From positions 3,162,001 through 3,226,000 of the forward strand of contig NZ_OZ246019.1 of the NCBI RefSeq assembly GCF_965230805.1: DNA of 64,000 bases, given 5' to 3'. Below the pieces are notes generated by a model. It ran no database searches and was not told the origin of the DNA. It saw only the letters and a program-made list of their open reading frames with translations. The translations under genes and the position numbers were made by a program. Origin of the DNA: Marinifilum sp965230805. GTDB taxonomy: Bacteria; Bacteroidota; Bacteroidia; Bacteroidales; Marinifilaceae. Of the stretch, positions 52,612-62,000 are shown piece by piece. Within the stretch, counting starts at the first letter, position 1; every line of letters starts with the position of its first letter.

Positions 52612-52684
52612 CGTAAACTTTTTAATTCTTTTTCATAATTTCAATTTTAAATCATTTTTATTCAAATTCATTTTTTTTGGTTTT

Positions 52685-52829
52685 GCCCTCTCTATACTTA
52701 CAAGGGCGGAAGAAAAACTTCCTGTTTGTAATATTTGCTTACTTTTGCATTAAACCTCCTTCCTTTATAAGGAGCCGGGGCAGGAAGCAATTGCTCGTAA
52801 CAATTTTGGGCTTCCTGCCCTTTTCCATT
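52685..52829 (+). repeat. Structured intergenic repeat SR, copy 2
   Basis: Nearly identical to the cores at 48802 and 55177. Differences fall in loops (CTCCTTCCTTTATAAGGAG versus TCTTT loop; AATTGCTCG in the terminator loop), while all four stems are kept. Homology continues beyond the core through an AT-rich spacer into the signal-peptide codons of the adjacent small peptide gene, so the duplicated unit is about 250 bases. Confidence 0.85.
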
Positions 52830-52859
52830 TATAAATTAGTCATATCAAAACCAATTGAT

Positions 52860-53082
52860 CTAAAACCTCACTTCCATCGAAAACAGGAAGTACTTTCTTT
52901 GCAGGTTGCTGGAAGAAATTGTCTGAGAATATTCATTATTTCTTACATTTCGGCTTGAGTTCTCATCAATTAGATTTTGTCCATCCAGTGTATAAATAAT
53001 GGTCTTCTTTTTGCTGGGCGTAGATTGTTGTGCCGCTAAAAAGGCATATCAACACTAGAAGTATTCGTTTTGTTATGGTCAT
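52860..53082 (-). pseudogene. Deletion relic joining a GLPGLI-type signal peptide to an outer-membrane barrel C-terminus
   Basis: From ATG 53082 (minus) the frame reads MTITKRILLVLICLFSGTTI and YAQQKE, a signal peptide very like that of the gene at 53548-53889. One base out of frame the DNA then encodes TIIYTLDGQNLIDEN and SSSNLQRKYFLFSMEVRF-stop, a typical C-terminal strand of a TonB-dependent receptor or other barrel. The bodies of both genes are missing. The simplest reading is a large deletion across a GLPGLI plus receptor pair. Confidence 0.65.
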
Positions 53083-53142
53083 TTTTCTTGTGTCTGTTTT
53101 AGGGCAATTTTAAATCGATTCTTCTAAGGCTATTGACTAGTT

Positions 53143-53889
53143 CTAATCGAAAATTTCAATTTTTCCATTATCAAAATCAATAAATCCCATTTTCATCCCA
53201 CTATTTCCATACATCAATTTTGCTTTCTTTTGGGCATCTTTTCTTTGGTTACTATCATTCCGTAATATCTTAACATATTGCTTTAAATTTATGCGTGTCA
53301 AACCATCATCAGGAAATTCTATATCCGATTTTTCGGATGAGATGTCCAATGATTGAGCAGTCCAACTGCAAAATTCATCAGTTGAATAAACCTCCAGCAT
53401 AACTCCTCGCAATCCATGAAACTTCCATGGAGCTGCTTTAAAAGGAATATATTTTGTAAAATAAGCCACATAATCACGTCCTCTAAAACTACAGGTAGCC
53501 TTAAAACATTTATAGCTCAGAATTTTCTTAGTTTCCGTACTTAGTTTCTAATTAAATAAGTTCAATTCTTCTTTTAATAAGACTTTCATTTTACGCATAT
53601 TCTCTATTGATAATATTGTATTTTTTTGAAAATCTTTACGTACATAATCTAAAAAGGTGATTACTCCTCTTAAACTAGGCTCCCCAAATTGCGTTCTTGA
53701 AATTACTCCATTTACATCAGCATAAAGCTCCGTTTTATTGACTGTTTTGTGAATATCTTTATCTCCCAGAGAAGAAGGAATTCTCTTTTCAAATTGATAT
53801 TTTATTAACAATTCCTTGTCTTGTGCATTAAGTGTTAAACAAGTAATTAAGCATGCTACCGTTACGAGTATTCGTTTTGTTAACGTCAT
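53143..53889 (-). pseudogene. GLPGLI family gene with an amber codon in place of a conserved Trp
   Basis: A 248-codon frame in one reading frame, broken by a single TAG at 53550-53548. Intact copies read LNLFEWKLS; here it is LNLFN-stop-KLS, so TGG (Trp) became TAG. Before it: signal peptide (RILVTVACLITCLTLNAQ) and a diverged N-terminal domain. After it: KATCSFRGRDYVAYFTKYIPF-like core, PWKFHGLRGVMLEVYSTDEF (the GLPG motif is GLRG here) and IEIFD. It follows the copy at 53925 by 35 bases. Confidence 0.85.
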
Positions 53890-53924
53890 TTCTTTAAGTT
53901 TCTTTTCGTATAATTATAAATCGA

Positions 53925-54770
53925 TTATTTAAACTTTATTGGCTGGTTCACTTCAAATATTTCAATATTATTGATCAGGATACTATTTATTGTACAAATT
54001 TCTGAATCTCTATACTGAGGAAATCTCAAGATGTTTCTTTCGGTAGTTTCAATAAATTTTTGTTTGCGTTTCTTTAACAAATCTTTGTATTGCTCTAGGT
54101 TTATTTTTTTCATGCCAGTATGAGATATCTCTTTCTCATGATTTTGTATTTTAAGTGCCTGAGTAGTCCATCTACAATATTTATCTGTTGAAAACACTTC
54201 TAGCACAACACCTGGTAAGCCATGAAACTTCCATGGGGCAGCTTTAAAAGGAATTTCTCTTGTGAAATAAGCCACATAATCACGTCCTCTGAACTTGCAT
54301 GTGGCCTTGATGCAAGTATACCCAAGAATTGTCTTTGTTTCCCTACTTAACTTCCATTCAAACAAATTAAGAGGCTCTTCTAATAACATTAGGCAGCTGC
54401 CATCAGATCGCTGAAAAACGGGTTGTAATAAGTTAGAATTCTTATAATCAACTCTTATATAACAGAAAGTTGTATCATAAGACATAACTTGTGTTTTATC
54501 ATGAAACTTGCCAGTTATTGAACGAGCAAACTCTCTTATATTAGTATTGTTAAAAGCATGAGTATTAACATTATAATCATAAGCTGGATTTTTAGTGATC
54601 TCAGAATTGTTTTCTCCACCAAGCCGTAAAAAACTTTGTTCAAATCGATAACTTACACATAACTCTTTTTGCTGGGCATATAATGAAGTAATCATTACAA
54701 AGATGAATCCCAATGAAAGCAACAATACCTTAAGCGTTGTCGAATAAATCGATTTACATTGTGTTGTCAT
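53925..54770 (-). CDS. GLPGLI family protein (module 3, intact)
   Basis: A 281-residue protein with a long signal peptide (about residues 10-33, TLKVLLLSLGFIFVMITSLYAQ). The N-terminal domain has SFLRLGGENNSEITKNPAYD, matching the first copy of module 2. Core: LLEEPLNLFEWKLSRETKTI, GYTCIKATCKFRGRDYVAYF, PWKFHGLPGVVLEVFSTDKY. The C-terminus differs from other copies (NIEIFEVNQPIKFK). It directly follows the small peptide gene at 54861-55103, the same order as in the other two modules. Confidence 0.93.
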   Translation of the reverse strand: MTTQCKSIYSTTLKVLLLSLGFIFVMITSLYAQQKELCVSYRFEQSFLRLGGENNSEITKNPAYDYNVNTHAFNNTNIREFARSITGKFHDKTQVMSYDTTFCYIRVDYKNSNLLQPVFQRSDGSCLMLLEEPLNLFEWKLSRETKTILGYTCIKATCKFRGRDYVAYFTREIPFKAAPWKFHGLPGVVLEVFSTDKYCRWTTQALKIQNHEKEISHTGMKKINLEQYKDLLKKRKQKFIETTERNILRFPQYRDSEICTINSILINNIEIFEVNQPIKFK

Positions 54771-54860
54771 TTTTAAGTAAGATTTTTTAAAAACAGAAGA
54801 CTCCTGATTTTTAGAATCTTCTGTTATGATTAACGAATTAATGTGTGTAATGAATTCTTA

Positions 54861-55103
54861 TTATGCAAAAACAGTTATAAATACTTTACATTCCTGTGTG
54901 AATATATTATAAGAGCAAAAATCACATCCATTTTGTTCCATTAAAAATTTACATTCCTCAAAATGTGAAACACGAAATATTACTTTTGTTTCTCCAATAT
55001 GAATCCAAGAACCTTTATATTGACCATTTTCCCATGACACCCAATCCCAATGCGGCACAGCATAAACAGATGAAGCAAAAACAACCAAACTCACCACTAA
55101 CAA
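54861..55103 (-). CDS. Small secreted PAN/apple-like protein (module 3), start disrupted
   Basis: The frame reads LLVVSLVVFASSVYA (signal peptide, same as module 1), then GSWIHIGETKVIFRVSHFEE, CKFLMEQNGCDFCSYN and IFTQECKVF. Four Cys in this order fit a minimal apple/PAN fold. The upstream start is doubly damaged: the ancestral ATG is ATA, and the same extra A as in the module 2 copy shifts the frame. Only TTG at 55103 or ATT just upstream remain. The mature sequence is well kept, so either non-ATG initiation occurs or loss is recent. Confidence 0.55.
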   Translation of the reverse strand: MLVVSLVVFASSVYAVPHWDWVSWENGQYKGSWIHIGETKVIFRVSHFEECKFLMEQNGCDFCSYNIFTQECKVFITVFA

Positions 55104-55176
55104 CGTAAACTTTTTAATTTTTTTTTATAATTTTAATTTTAAATCATTTTTATTCAAATTCATTTTTTTTGGTTTT

Positions 55177-55324
55177 GCCCTCTCTATACTTACAAGGGCG
55201 GAAGAACTACTTCCTGTTTGTAATATTTGCTTACTTTTGCATTTAACCTCCTTTCTTTATAAGGAGCCGGGGCAGGAAGCAATTGCTGTTAACAATTTTG
55301 GGCTTCCTGTCCTTTTCCTTTTTT
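55177..55324 (+). repeat. Structured intergenic repeat SR, copy 3
   Basis: Same four-hairpin layout as copies 1 and 2. The second hairpin loop is AACTA instead of AAAAA with both GGAAG/CTTCC arms unchanged. One terminator stem base is C to T (CTTCCTGTCC), which keeps a G-U pair. Loop-confined and pairing-preserving changes support a selected RNA structure. Confidence 0.85.
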
Positions 55325-55336
55325 ATTCGTATGGGT

Positions 55337-55371
55337 AGTGATAGGATGACTTCGAGTCATCACGTCACTTT
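55337..55371 (-). terminator. Stem-loop after the TlpA-like gene
   Basis: On the minus strand, GTGACGTGATGACT / AGTCATCCTATCAC forms an imperfect stem with a CGA loop immediately after the stop at 55377. No strong T-run follows, so termination may be weak. Confidence 0.55.
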
Positions 55372-55376
55372 TTATT

Positions 55377-56654
55377 CTAAAATCCAAATACTTTTTCAAG
55401 TTGTTGGTTCATGTTGTACTTTGCCTCATCGGCGTAAGCGGGGCATCGTAAATTTTTGGCAATTACCTTACCCTCTTTATCTATTAAGTAACTACTAGGG
55501 ATAGCCATTCCCCAATAGTCTATAATAATTTGAGAGTGTTCACTTCCTGTTGTATCAATTGCCTGTTGCCAGGGAAAGCCTTTCTCATTTATATAGCTTT
55601 GCCAATTCTTTTTGTTGGCATCTAAGGCTATGCTTACAATTTCAAAATCTTGTTCGTGGTATTTGGCATAAAGGTCCAGCATGTTGTTTTGCTCTGCCTT
55701 ACAGTAATCGCAATTGATCACCCAAAAATTTACCAGTGTAACATTCCCTGTAAAATCAGAAAGTGTAAGCTGGTTTCCCCTGCTGTCGGGCAATTCGATG
55801 GCCGGTGGCGTTTTTCCAATACAAAAGTTTTGTGTTGCCTTGTACTTTTGAGCAATGCTTTTGTATTCTTGAGTTTTCTTTAACTTATCGCCAAGCAAGG
55901 AGGTATAATATTTCATGTCCGACTCATCAAGCTTTGCAAAATTGGGCCTAAACACATAGGCCAAAAAGTAATCGAGTGCCAGGTATGAATTGGGGTTTTT
56001 CTCTAAATAGCTTAATGCCACACTCTCTTTTAGAAGATTTAATAGCGTCAATTGTTCTTTTTGTTCCTCTACAAACTGCTGTATATGCTCTCGACTCGAC
56101 TGCTTAGACGGTTTATTGTTTTGCAGCCATTGTAAATAATTCGCATCGGCCTGAAGCAATTGCTCTGCCTCCTCTGTCTTCCAAAAGTTAATAAATTCCT
56201 GATTGACAGTGCTACCAGAAAAGCTAAATGGAATGGGAGTTAACAGGTCTTTTCTTTTAAGCAGGCTATCGCTTACCAATTCAATGGACTGCCTACTGGC
56301 ATCAAGCATGAATGGGAAATAACAAGTACGTTCTTGGTTGGTTAACACATAAAGTCCCAGTCTTGATATATGCTCCTGAATCTTGGCACTGCCATTTTTG
56401 AATTCAAAAAACGAAATAAAACCATCCCTTTGTTTTTCCTTGCTAAACAGAACAGGCTTTAAATTGCCTTTTTCATCATTGGCTAAAAAATACCACTTGC
56501 TTTGGGGCTTGGGTGCTTGCCCAATTAGCTTTATTTCCAGACTGAAATTACTCTCCGTTTTCTCAGGTAAAATAAGATTGCCAAATCTGTAGAGAAGGAT
56601 AATAGCAGAACCAAGTAGTAATAAAATAGAAATTCGGTTTAGAGTCATTTTCAT
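55377..56654 (-). CDS. TlpA-like thioredoxin-family protein, membrane anchored
   Basis: A 425-residue protein. An N-terminal membrane helix or uncleaved signal (ILLLLGSAIILLYRFGNLIL) is followed by a beta-rich domain of about 90 residues and a helical middle (about 170-270). A C-terminal thioredoxin-fold domain (about 275-425) has the redox motif CDYC in VNFWVINCDYCKAEQNN and the cis-Pro loop GMAIPSSYLIDKEGKV. Such proteins reduce or exchange disulfides in the periplasm. It lies upstream of a block of secreted Cys-bearing GLPGLI and PAN-like proteins on the same strand, so it may act on them; that link is inference. Confidence 0.88.
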   Translation of the reverse strand: MKMTLNRISILLLLGSAIILLYRFGNLILPEKTESNFSLEIKLIGQAPKPQSKWYFLANDEKGNLKPVLFSKEKQRDGFISFFEFKNGSAKIQEHISRLGLYVLTNQERTCYFPFMLDASRQSIELVSDSLLKRKDLLTPIPFSFSGSTVNQEFINFWKTEEAEQLLQADANYLQWLQNNKPSKQSSREHIQQFVEEQKEQLTLLNLLKESVALSYLEKNPNSYLALDYFLAYVFRPNFAKLDESDMKYYTSLLGDKLKKTQEYKSIAQKYKATQNFCIGKTPPAIELPDSRGNQLTLSDFTGNVTLVNFWVINCDYCKAEQNNMLDLYAKYHEQDFEIVSIALDANKKNWQSYINEKGFPWQQAIDTTGSEHSQIIIDYWGMAIPSSYLIDKEGKVIAKNLRCPAYADEAKYNMNQQLEKVFGF

Positions 56655-56869
56655 AAGTAATTGGTGTTATTTACAAAATCGCATCATATCAAAGGGATAT
56701 ATACAATACTTCCCTCATGTAAAAGAGCGCAAGATCACATTTATTATTGAACACTACCTTTTACCACCAATAACACAATCTTCCAACTTCTCCAGGTTTG
56801 CTTTAATAAGATGTTCTCAAAAACATCAACATGAATTTATCTATTTCTTTTTTCAATATAAGTGATATT

Positions 56870-56911
56870 CTCACTCTTAATAAACACGTTTAAATTAAAC
56901 GGAAGGGTGAG
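56870..56911. promoter_or_regulatory. Long imperfect inverted repeat between divergent genes
   Basis: Outer arms CTCACTCTT / AAGGGTGAG (one mismatch) enclose perfect inner arms CGTTTAA / TTAAACG. It lies between the TlpA-like gene (minus) and the TetR gene (plus), about 170 bases before the latter, with no T-run. It may be an operator or an RNA hairpin. Nothing else is evident in the 426-base gap. Confidence 0.45.
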
Positions 56912-57080
56912 TGAAAAACAAACTATTTAATTATAAAAATCACTTCCTTTATATAACAACTGGATCTTCTGAATATTACAAACCATGCTTCAATAAGCTT
57001 TTCTAAAAAAATCTAAAAATGAGATTGAGGTAGAAAAATATTATCTATATTTGTACGCGAAATACCAATATAGTTCATTT

Positions 57081-57656
57081 GTGGCAAAAACGGATAAAAT
57101 AGAAATTAAAGAGAGAGTAATGACACTTTCTATGGAGATGATGATGAGGTTTGGTTTGCGCGGACTGAATATGATTGATCTAGCTAAAGAGTGTGGGCTT
57201 GCAAAAGCCACATTGTATAAAATCATTGGAACCAAGGAGGATTTGATCAGGCAGATTGCTTTCGAAATTTTTGATAGGAACATTATAAATATTTTACAGC
57301 CATATCGAACCAAGGATGATCCGATTGAAGTGACCAAGGAGTTTTTAGATAACTATTTTGATTATGCGATTTCTGCGCAAAAAATTCTTATTCAGCAGAT
57401 ATATAAAGAGTATCCTCTGATAGAAAAAGATGTTGAGAATAAGTATCAGCATGAAATGGATATTGTAATTAAAAAGTACAATGAGTGGCAGGAGAAAGGG
57501 TTGATTCGGCAGGATGTAAATGTTAACTATTGTATTGAGGCACTGCAGGCATTAAACGATTTTTATATTATGGGAACATTTTCAGAGAATGAAGTAATTG
57601 ATAGGTTGCGACAATCATTTATATGCATGCTTAGAGGAATGGGAGTTGAAATTTAG
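57081..57656 (+). CDS. TetR/AcrR-family transcriptional regulator
   Basis: About 192 residues. The N-terminal DNA-binding domain is AKTDKIEIKERVMTLSMEMM, then RFGLRGLNMIDLAKECGLAKATLYKIIGTKEDLI, the standard TetR helix-turn-helix. The helical ligand domain follows. I place the start at GTG 57081: the TTG at 57051 overlaps a promoter-like CTATTTG, and the first ATG at 57120 would cut helix 1. It precedes an RND efflux operon on the same strand, with a palindrome-bearing repeat element in between, so it probably represses that operon and is released by a pump substrate. Confidence 0.88.
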   Translation: MAKTDKIEIKERVMTLSMEMMMRFGLRGLNMIDLAKECGLAKATLYKIIGTKEDLIRQIAFEIFDRNIINILQPYRTKDDPIEVTKEFLDNYFDYAISAQKILIQQIYKEYPLIEKDVENKYQHEMDIVIKKYNEWQEKGLIRQDVNVNYCIEALQALNDFYIMGTFSENEVIDRLRQSFICMLRGMGVEI

Positions 57657-57730
57657 ATAAAATTAAATTTAAGTTTAAAAACTATTGAAATCTATTTTCT
57701 ATTTTCACGCAGGAAATCAAATGTATGAAT

Positions 57731-57827
57731 CGGGCATGATTAGAAAAATGATTAAACATACACGGTAATGATTTTTTTGATCTCCTTGCTACCATCTGTC
57801 AAATGGGAAAAATTATAAACAGATGAA
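57731..57827 (+). repeat. Dispersed 95-bp element, copy B (between tetR and the RND operon)
   Basis: Aligned with 22114-22209 and the reverse of 1334-1424. The palindromic core is CCATCTGTCAAATGG (57792-57806), whose halves match at six of seven bases. It lies between the TetR gene and its presumed target operon, which makes it the natural candidate for the TetR operator. Confidence 0.8.
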
Positions 57828-57931
57828 TTGTTAAAGTTGATGTAAAATAGATATTGGAGTAGACAGCTTCATATATTTTTTGAATAAAAATGAACTCTAT
57901 GAACACTGATAGTTCAAAAAAGTTGCAGACG

Positions 57932-59002
57932 ATGAAAATTTCTAAAGCCTTAATTCTGCTGTTGGTATTGACAGCAGGTCTTTTTTCTTGTAAAAACGAG
58001 AAAGAGAATAATGTAAAACTTGTACAACCTGTTAAAGTTTATAAGGTGAATGCAAGTGGTAATGAGAAAAATAAGAAGGTTTTTACTGGCCTAGTCAAAG
58101 AATCGCGAGAAGTTCGAATGGCTTTTCAGGTTCCTGGCCCACTTGTAAAACTTAATGTTGACCAAGGTCAGTTGGTAAAAAAAGGAGAGGTAATAGCCGA
58201 ACTCGATAAAAGAGATTTTATTGTGAATCTTGAGTCAGCCAACGCCAATTACGAAAATGCGAAATTACAGGCAGAGAGATATGCAGCTTTGTTCCAAAAA
58301 AGGAGTACTTCAAAAAGTGTATACGATCAAACACAAGCTGCCTTTAAGTTAGCTAAAGCTCAGAAAGAAGCAGCTGAGAATGCTTTGGAAGATACCAAGA
58401 TCTATGCACCATTCACAGGCTATGTGCAAGAGATGTTTGTTGAAAATTTCGAAAAAGTGGGAGTTGGGCAACCAATCGTATCCATACTTGATTTAAAAAA
58501 TCTGGAAGTAAACGTTGCTTTAAGTGAGAATGATTTTATGATAAAAAATTCGTTCGAATCCTTTGTGTGCAAATTTGAAAATTTTAAAAATACTGACTTT
58601 AAGCTTAGTTTAATAGATATTGAAAGAAAACCAAATGGTGATAATTTCTATAAAATGAGGTTAAAGCTTGATGCCAATAAAAAACAAGTTGCACCTGGAA
58701 TGGTGGCTAGCATTACCGTTTTTCTTACCTCCGAAGGGTCTGCAAACTATAAAGTGCCAGTAGAATCCGTTTTTAGCAATAAAGGAAAATCTTACGTTTG
58801 GATTTTTGATAACAGCACGAACTGCGTTCAACAGCGTGAAATTAAAATGTTAGGATTCGATTCCAATGGTATGGTAAATCTGGCTGAAGGTATTTCTAAT
58901 GGAGAAATGGTGGTGGCAGCCGGAGTTCATTTTTTGAAAGAAGGACAAAAAGTTAAAATGTTGGTTAAGAAGTCTAATACCAATATAGGAGGTCAGTTAT
59001 GA
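57932..59002 (+). CDS. RND efflux periplasmic adaptor (membrane fusion protein), lipoprotein
   Basis: About 356 residues. From the Met at 57932 the protein begins MKISKALILLLVLTAGLFSC, a clean lipoprotein signal; the frame is open 14 codons further to ATG 57890. It has the barrel-sandwich (lipoyl-like) halves (VPGPLVKLNVDQGQLVKKGE and IYAPFTGYVQEMFVENFEKV) around a short helical hairpin (about 90-150), a beta-barrel and a membrane-proximal domain. It links the inner-membrane pump to the outer-membrane channel. Its stop overlaps the pump start (ATGA). Confidence 0.94.
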   Translation: MKISKALILLLVLTAGLFSCKNEKENNVKLVQPVKVYKVNASGNEKNKKVFTGLVKESREVRMAFQVPGPLVKLNVDQGQLVKKGEVIAELDKRDFIVNLESANANYENAKLQAERYAALFQKRSTSKSVYDQTQAAFKLAKAQKEAAENALEDTKIYAPFTGYVQEMFVENFEKVGVGQPIVSILDLKNLEVNVALSENDFMIKNSFESFVCKFENFKNTDFKLSLIDIERKPNGDNFYKMRLKLDANKKQVAPGMVASITVFLTSEGSANYKVPVESVFSNKGKSYVWIFDNSTNCVQQREIKMLGFDSNGMVNLAEGISNGEMVVAAGVHFLKEGQKVKMLVKKSNTNIGGQL

Positions 59003-62000
59003 ATTTTACAGAAGCTGTATTAAAACAGCGAAAAGTATTATTATTTGTCCTGATAGCTATTGTTTTTGGTGGTGTAGCCGCATTCTTTAAAATGGGAAAG
59101 CTCGAGGATGCCGAAATCAGTGTAAAATCGGCCTTGGTGATTACTCAATATCCAGGAGCCTCACCACACGAGGTGGAACTGCGTGTAACTGAAATATTGG
59201 AAACGGCCATTCAGTCAATGGATAATATCCTTAATATAGAGTCACGTTCCATGGCTGGATATTCCGAAATTACTGTTAATGTTAGCAAGAAAGTAAGAAC
59301 AAACGAATTGCCACAGCTGTGGGATATTCTCAGAAGGAAAGTCAATGATATTAAACGGGCATTGCCACAGGGAGCATCAGATCCTATGGTGGTTGATGAT
59401 TTTGGGGATGTATACGGAATTTTTCTTGCTTTAAGTGGAGATGGTTATTCAGAAGAAGAGATTCAGGATTATGCGCGATACATGAAAAGAGAGTTGCTCT
59501 TAGTTGATGGCGTTAAAAGAATCAATCTTTTTGGGGAACAAGAAACCTGCATTAATGTTGAACTTTCTCAGGAAAAATTGGCCTATTTAGGCATCCATCC
59601 TGCCCATGTAATCCAAATCCTAAATCAACAAAACAGCATGGTAAATCCAGGGAGTTTAAAAGTGGGAGGAGACAGGGTTCGAATTGCTTCCGATGGCAGC
59701 TTTCATGAACTGGCAGACCTAAAAAACATCTTAATTTCGGCAAATGGTCAAAATCCTGTTTTTCTGAAAGATATTGCAGAGGTTAGGGAAAGTTATGTGC
59801 GACCATTTTCTAGAAAAATGAAGTACAATCAGACCCCGGCTATTGGACTAGCCATTGCCATGGATAAAGGTGGTAATGTAATTGAATTGGGGAAAAAGGT
59901 TCAGCTAAGAATTGGCGAGCTGAAGAAAAATGTACCAGTTGGAATCAATATCAATCGTGTATTTTACCAACCGGAACGTGTAAGTATTGCAATTGATCAA
60001 TTTATGGTCAACCTAATTGAATCGGTACTGATAGTTGTATTTGTACTTCTGTTGGCAATGGGATTCCGCACCGGTCTGTTAATTGGTAGTGGCTTGATAT
60101 TTACCATTTTGGGTACATTTATCATCATGCTAAGCATGGATATTACATTGCAACGAGTAAGTCTTGCTGCAATTATTATTTCGATGGGTATGTTGGTTGA
60201 CAATGCCATTGTTATTGCCGATGGTATTTTGGTAGATCTAAAGAAAGGGGTGAAAAGATCGGAGGCAATGAGTCGTACTTCCAAGCAAACAGCAATGCCT
60301 TTATTGGGTGCTACTGTAGTAGCCATTCTTGCTTTTTTACCAATTTACTTATCACCTGATAGTACTGGGGAGTTTTGTACCAGTTTATTCCAAGTTGTAG
60401 CCATCTCCTTGTTTCTGAGTTGGATTCTAGCATTAACTCAAACTCCTTATTTCTGCGATTTATTTCTGAAAGGAAAAAAATATGAGAAACAGGAAAGTGA
60501 AGAAGAGCAAGTGGATCCATATGCAGGGAGATTTTATCAGATGTTTCGAAACTTTATCAAATACTCCCTTCGACACAAAACCATGATTTTGACTGTTACC
60601 TTGTTAATGTTCTTGTCGGCAGTATTATTATTTAAGAATGTAAAGCAACTATTTATGCCTAATCTTGAATACAATCAATTTATTGTGGAGTATTGGTTGC
60701 CTGAAGGTTCTGATATTGAAACTGTAGAGAACGAACTTTCTGGTCTTGAAACTTATTTGTTAGATCAGGAGGAAGTACTAAATGTTACCACAAGTATTGG
60801 ATCAACTCCGGCACGATATACTTTGGTAAGGCCATTTACCAATAGAAATTCAAATTATGGGGAACTGGTTGTTGATACGAAAGATTATGAAACTACTGTT
60901 AAGTTTGGAGCGGAACTTCAAACCTATTTGGATGAAAATTATCCATGGGTTAGAGCCAGAGTAAGATACTATTCACCAATTTCAACCGAGGCAATGATAG
61001 AGGCTAAGTTTTCCGGTCCCGATCCTAAAGTGTTAAGAGAATTGTCTGAAAAAGCAGAAAGAATTATGGAAGAGGAGCCTTTAGCCATCAAGGTTACCAA
61101 CAATTGGAAAAATCAGGTTAAGGTTTGGAATCCTCGATTTTCGCAGGCTCAATCTCGTATTACAGGAATTAATCGTTCTGATGTTTCGAATGCTTTGGCA
61201 AGTGCTACCAATGGATTAGCGATTGGGGTTTTTCGAAAAGCAGATGATATTTTACCGATTTATCTGAAAACAACCACAGATGAAGATAAATATGTGGAAG
61301 CTTTGGAGAATACTCCGGTGTGGGGGACAAAAGACCATAGTATTCCATTGCGTCAGGTGGTTTCAGGTATTGAAATTAATTTCGAAGATCCTGTCATAAA
61401 AAGATACAATCGTCGCAGGGCAATAAAAGCTCAGTGCGATCCTGCTCCGGGTTACAATGCGCCTGATGTATTCAATAAAATACGGGATAAGGTAGAAGCA
61501 ATACCATTGCCTGATGCTTATGATTTGGAATGGTTAGGGGAGCATAAGAACAGTGCTGATGCCAATGAGAATATCAATAAATTCTTGCCGCTGGCCTTTC
61601 TTTTAATGGTTATCATTATTATGATGTTATTCAATAATTTCCGTCAGCCCATTATTATCTTAATCGTATTGCCATTGGCATTGATTGGTGTAAGTTATGG
61701 TTTGTGGATAACTGGGAAACCCTTCGGATTTATACCAGTTCTTGGTACTCTGGGGCTGATGGGAATGATGATTAAGAATTCGGTGGTCTTATTAGATCAG
61801 ATTAATCTTGAAATCAAAGCGGGAAAACAGGTTCTAACAGCCATTATAGATTCAGCAGTTTCAAGAATGCGACCGGTGATAATGGCATCATTCACAACCA
61901 TTCTTGGTATGATCCCGCTCATTCCGGATGAATTGTTTGGCGGAATGGCTGTAGCAATCATGTTTGGCTTGCTTTTAGGATCAATCATCACATTAATTGT

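Noticed and set aside
49572..53550. Amber suppression or a 22nd amino acid in GLPGLI genes (two TAG interruptions)
   Set aside because: TAG ends ordinary genes in this window (susD-like, sugar porter, GH26-like, tetR). One TAG replaces a conserved Trp by a single base change, as expected for a pseudogene.
48802..55324. Integron attC sites or cassettes formed by the SR repeats
   Set aside because: No GTTRRRY/RYYYAAC core pair at the ends, no integrase, and the duplicated unit includes coding sequence of the adjacent gene.
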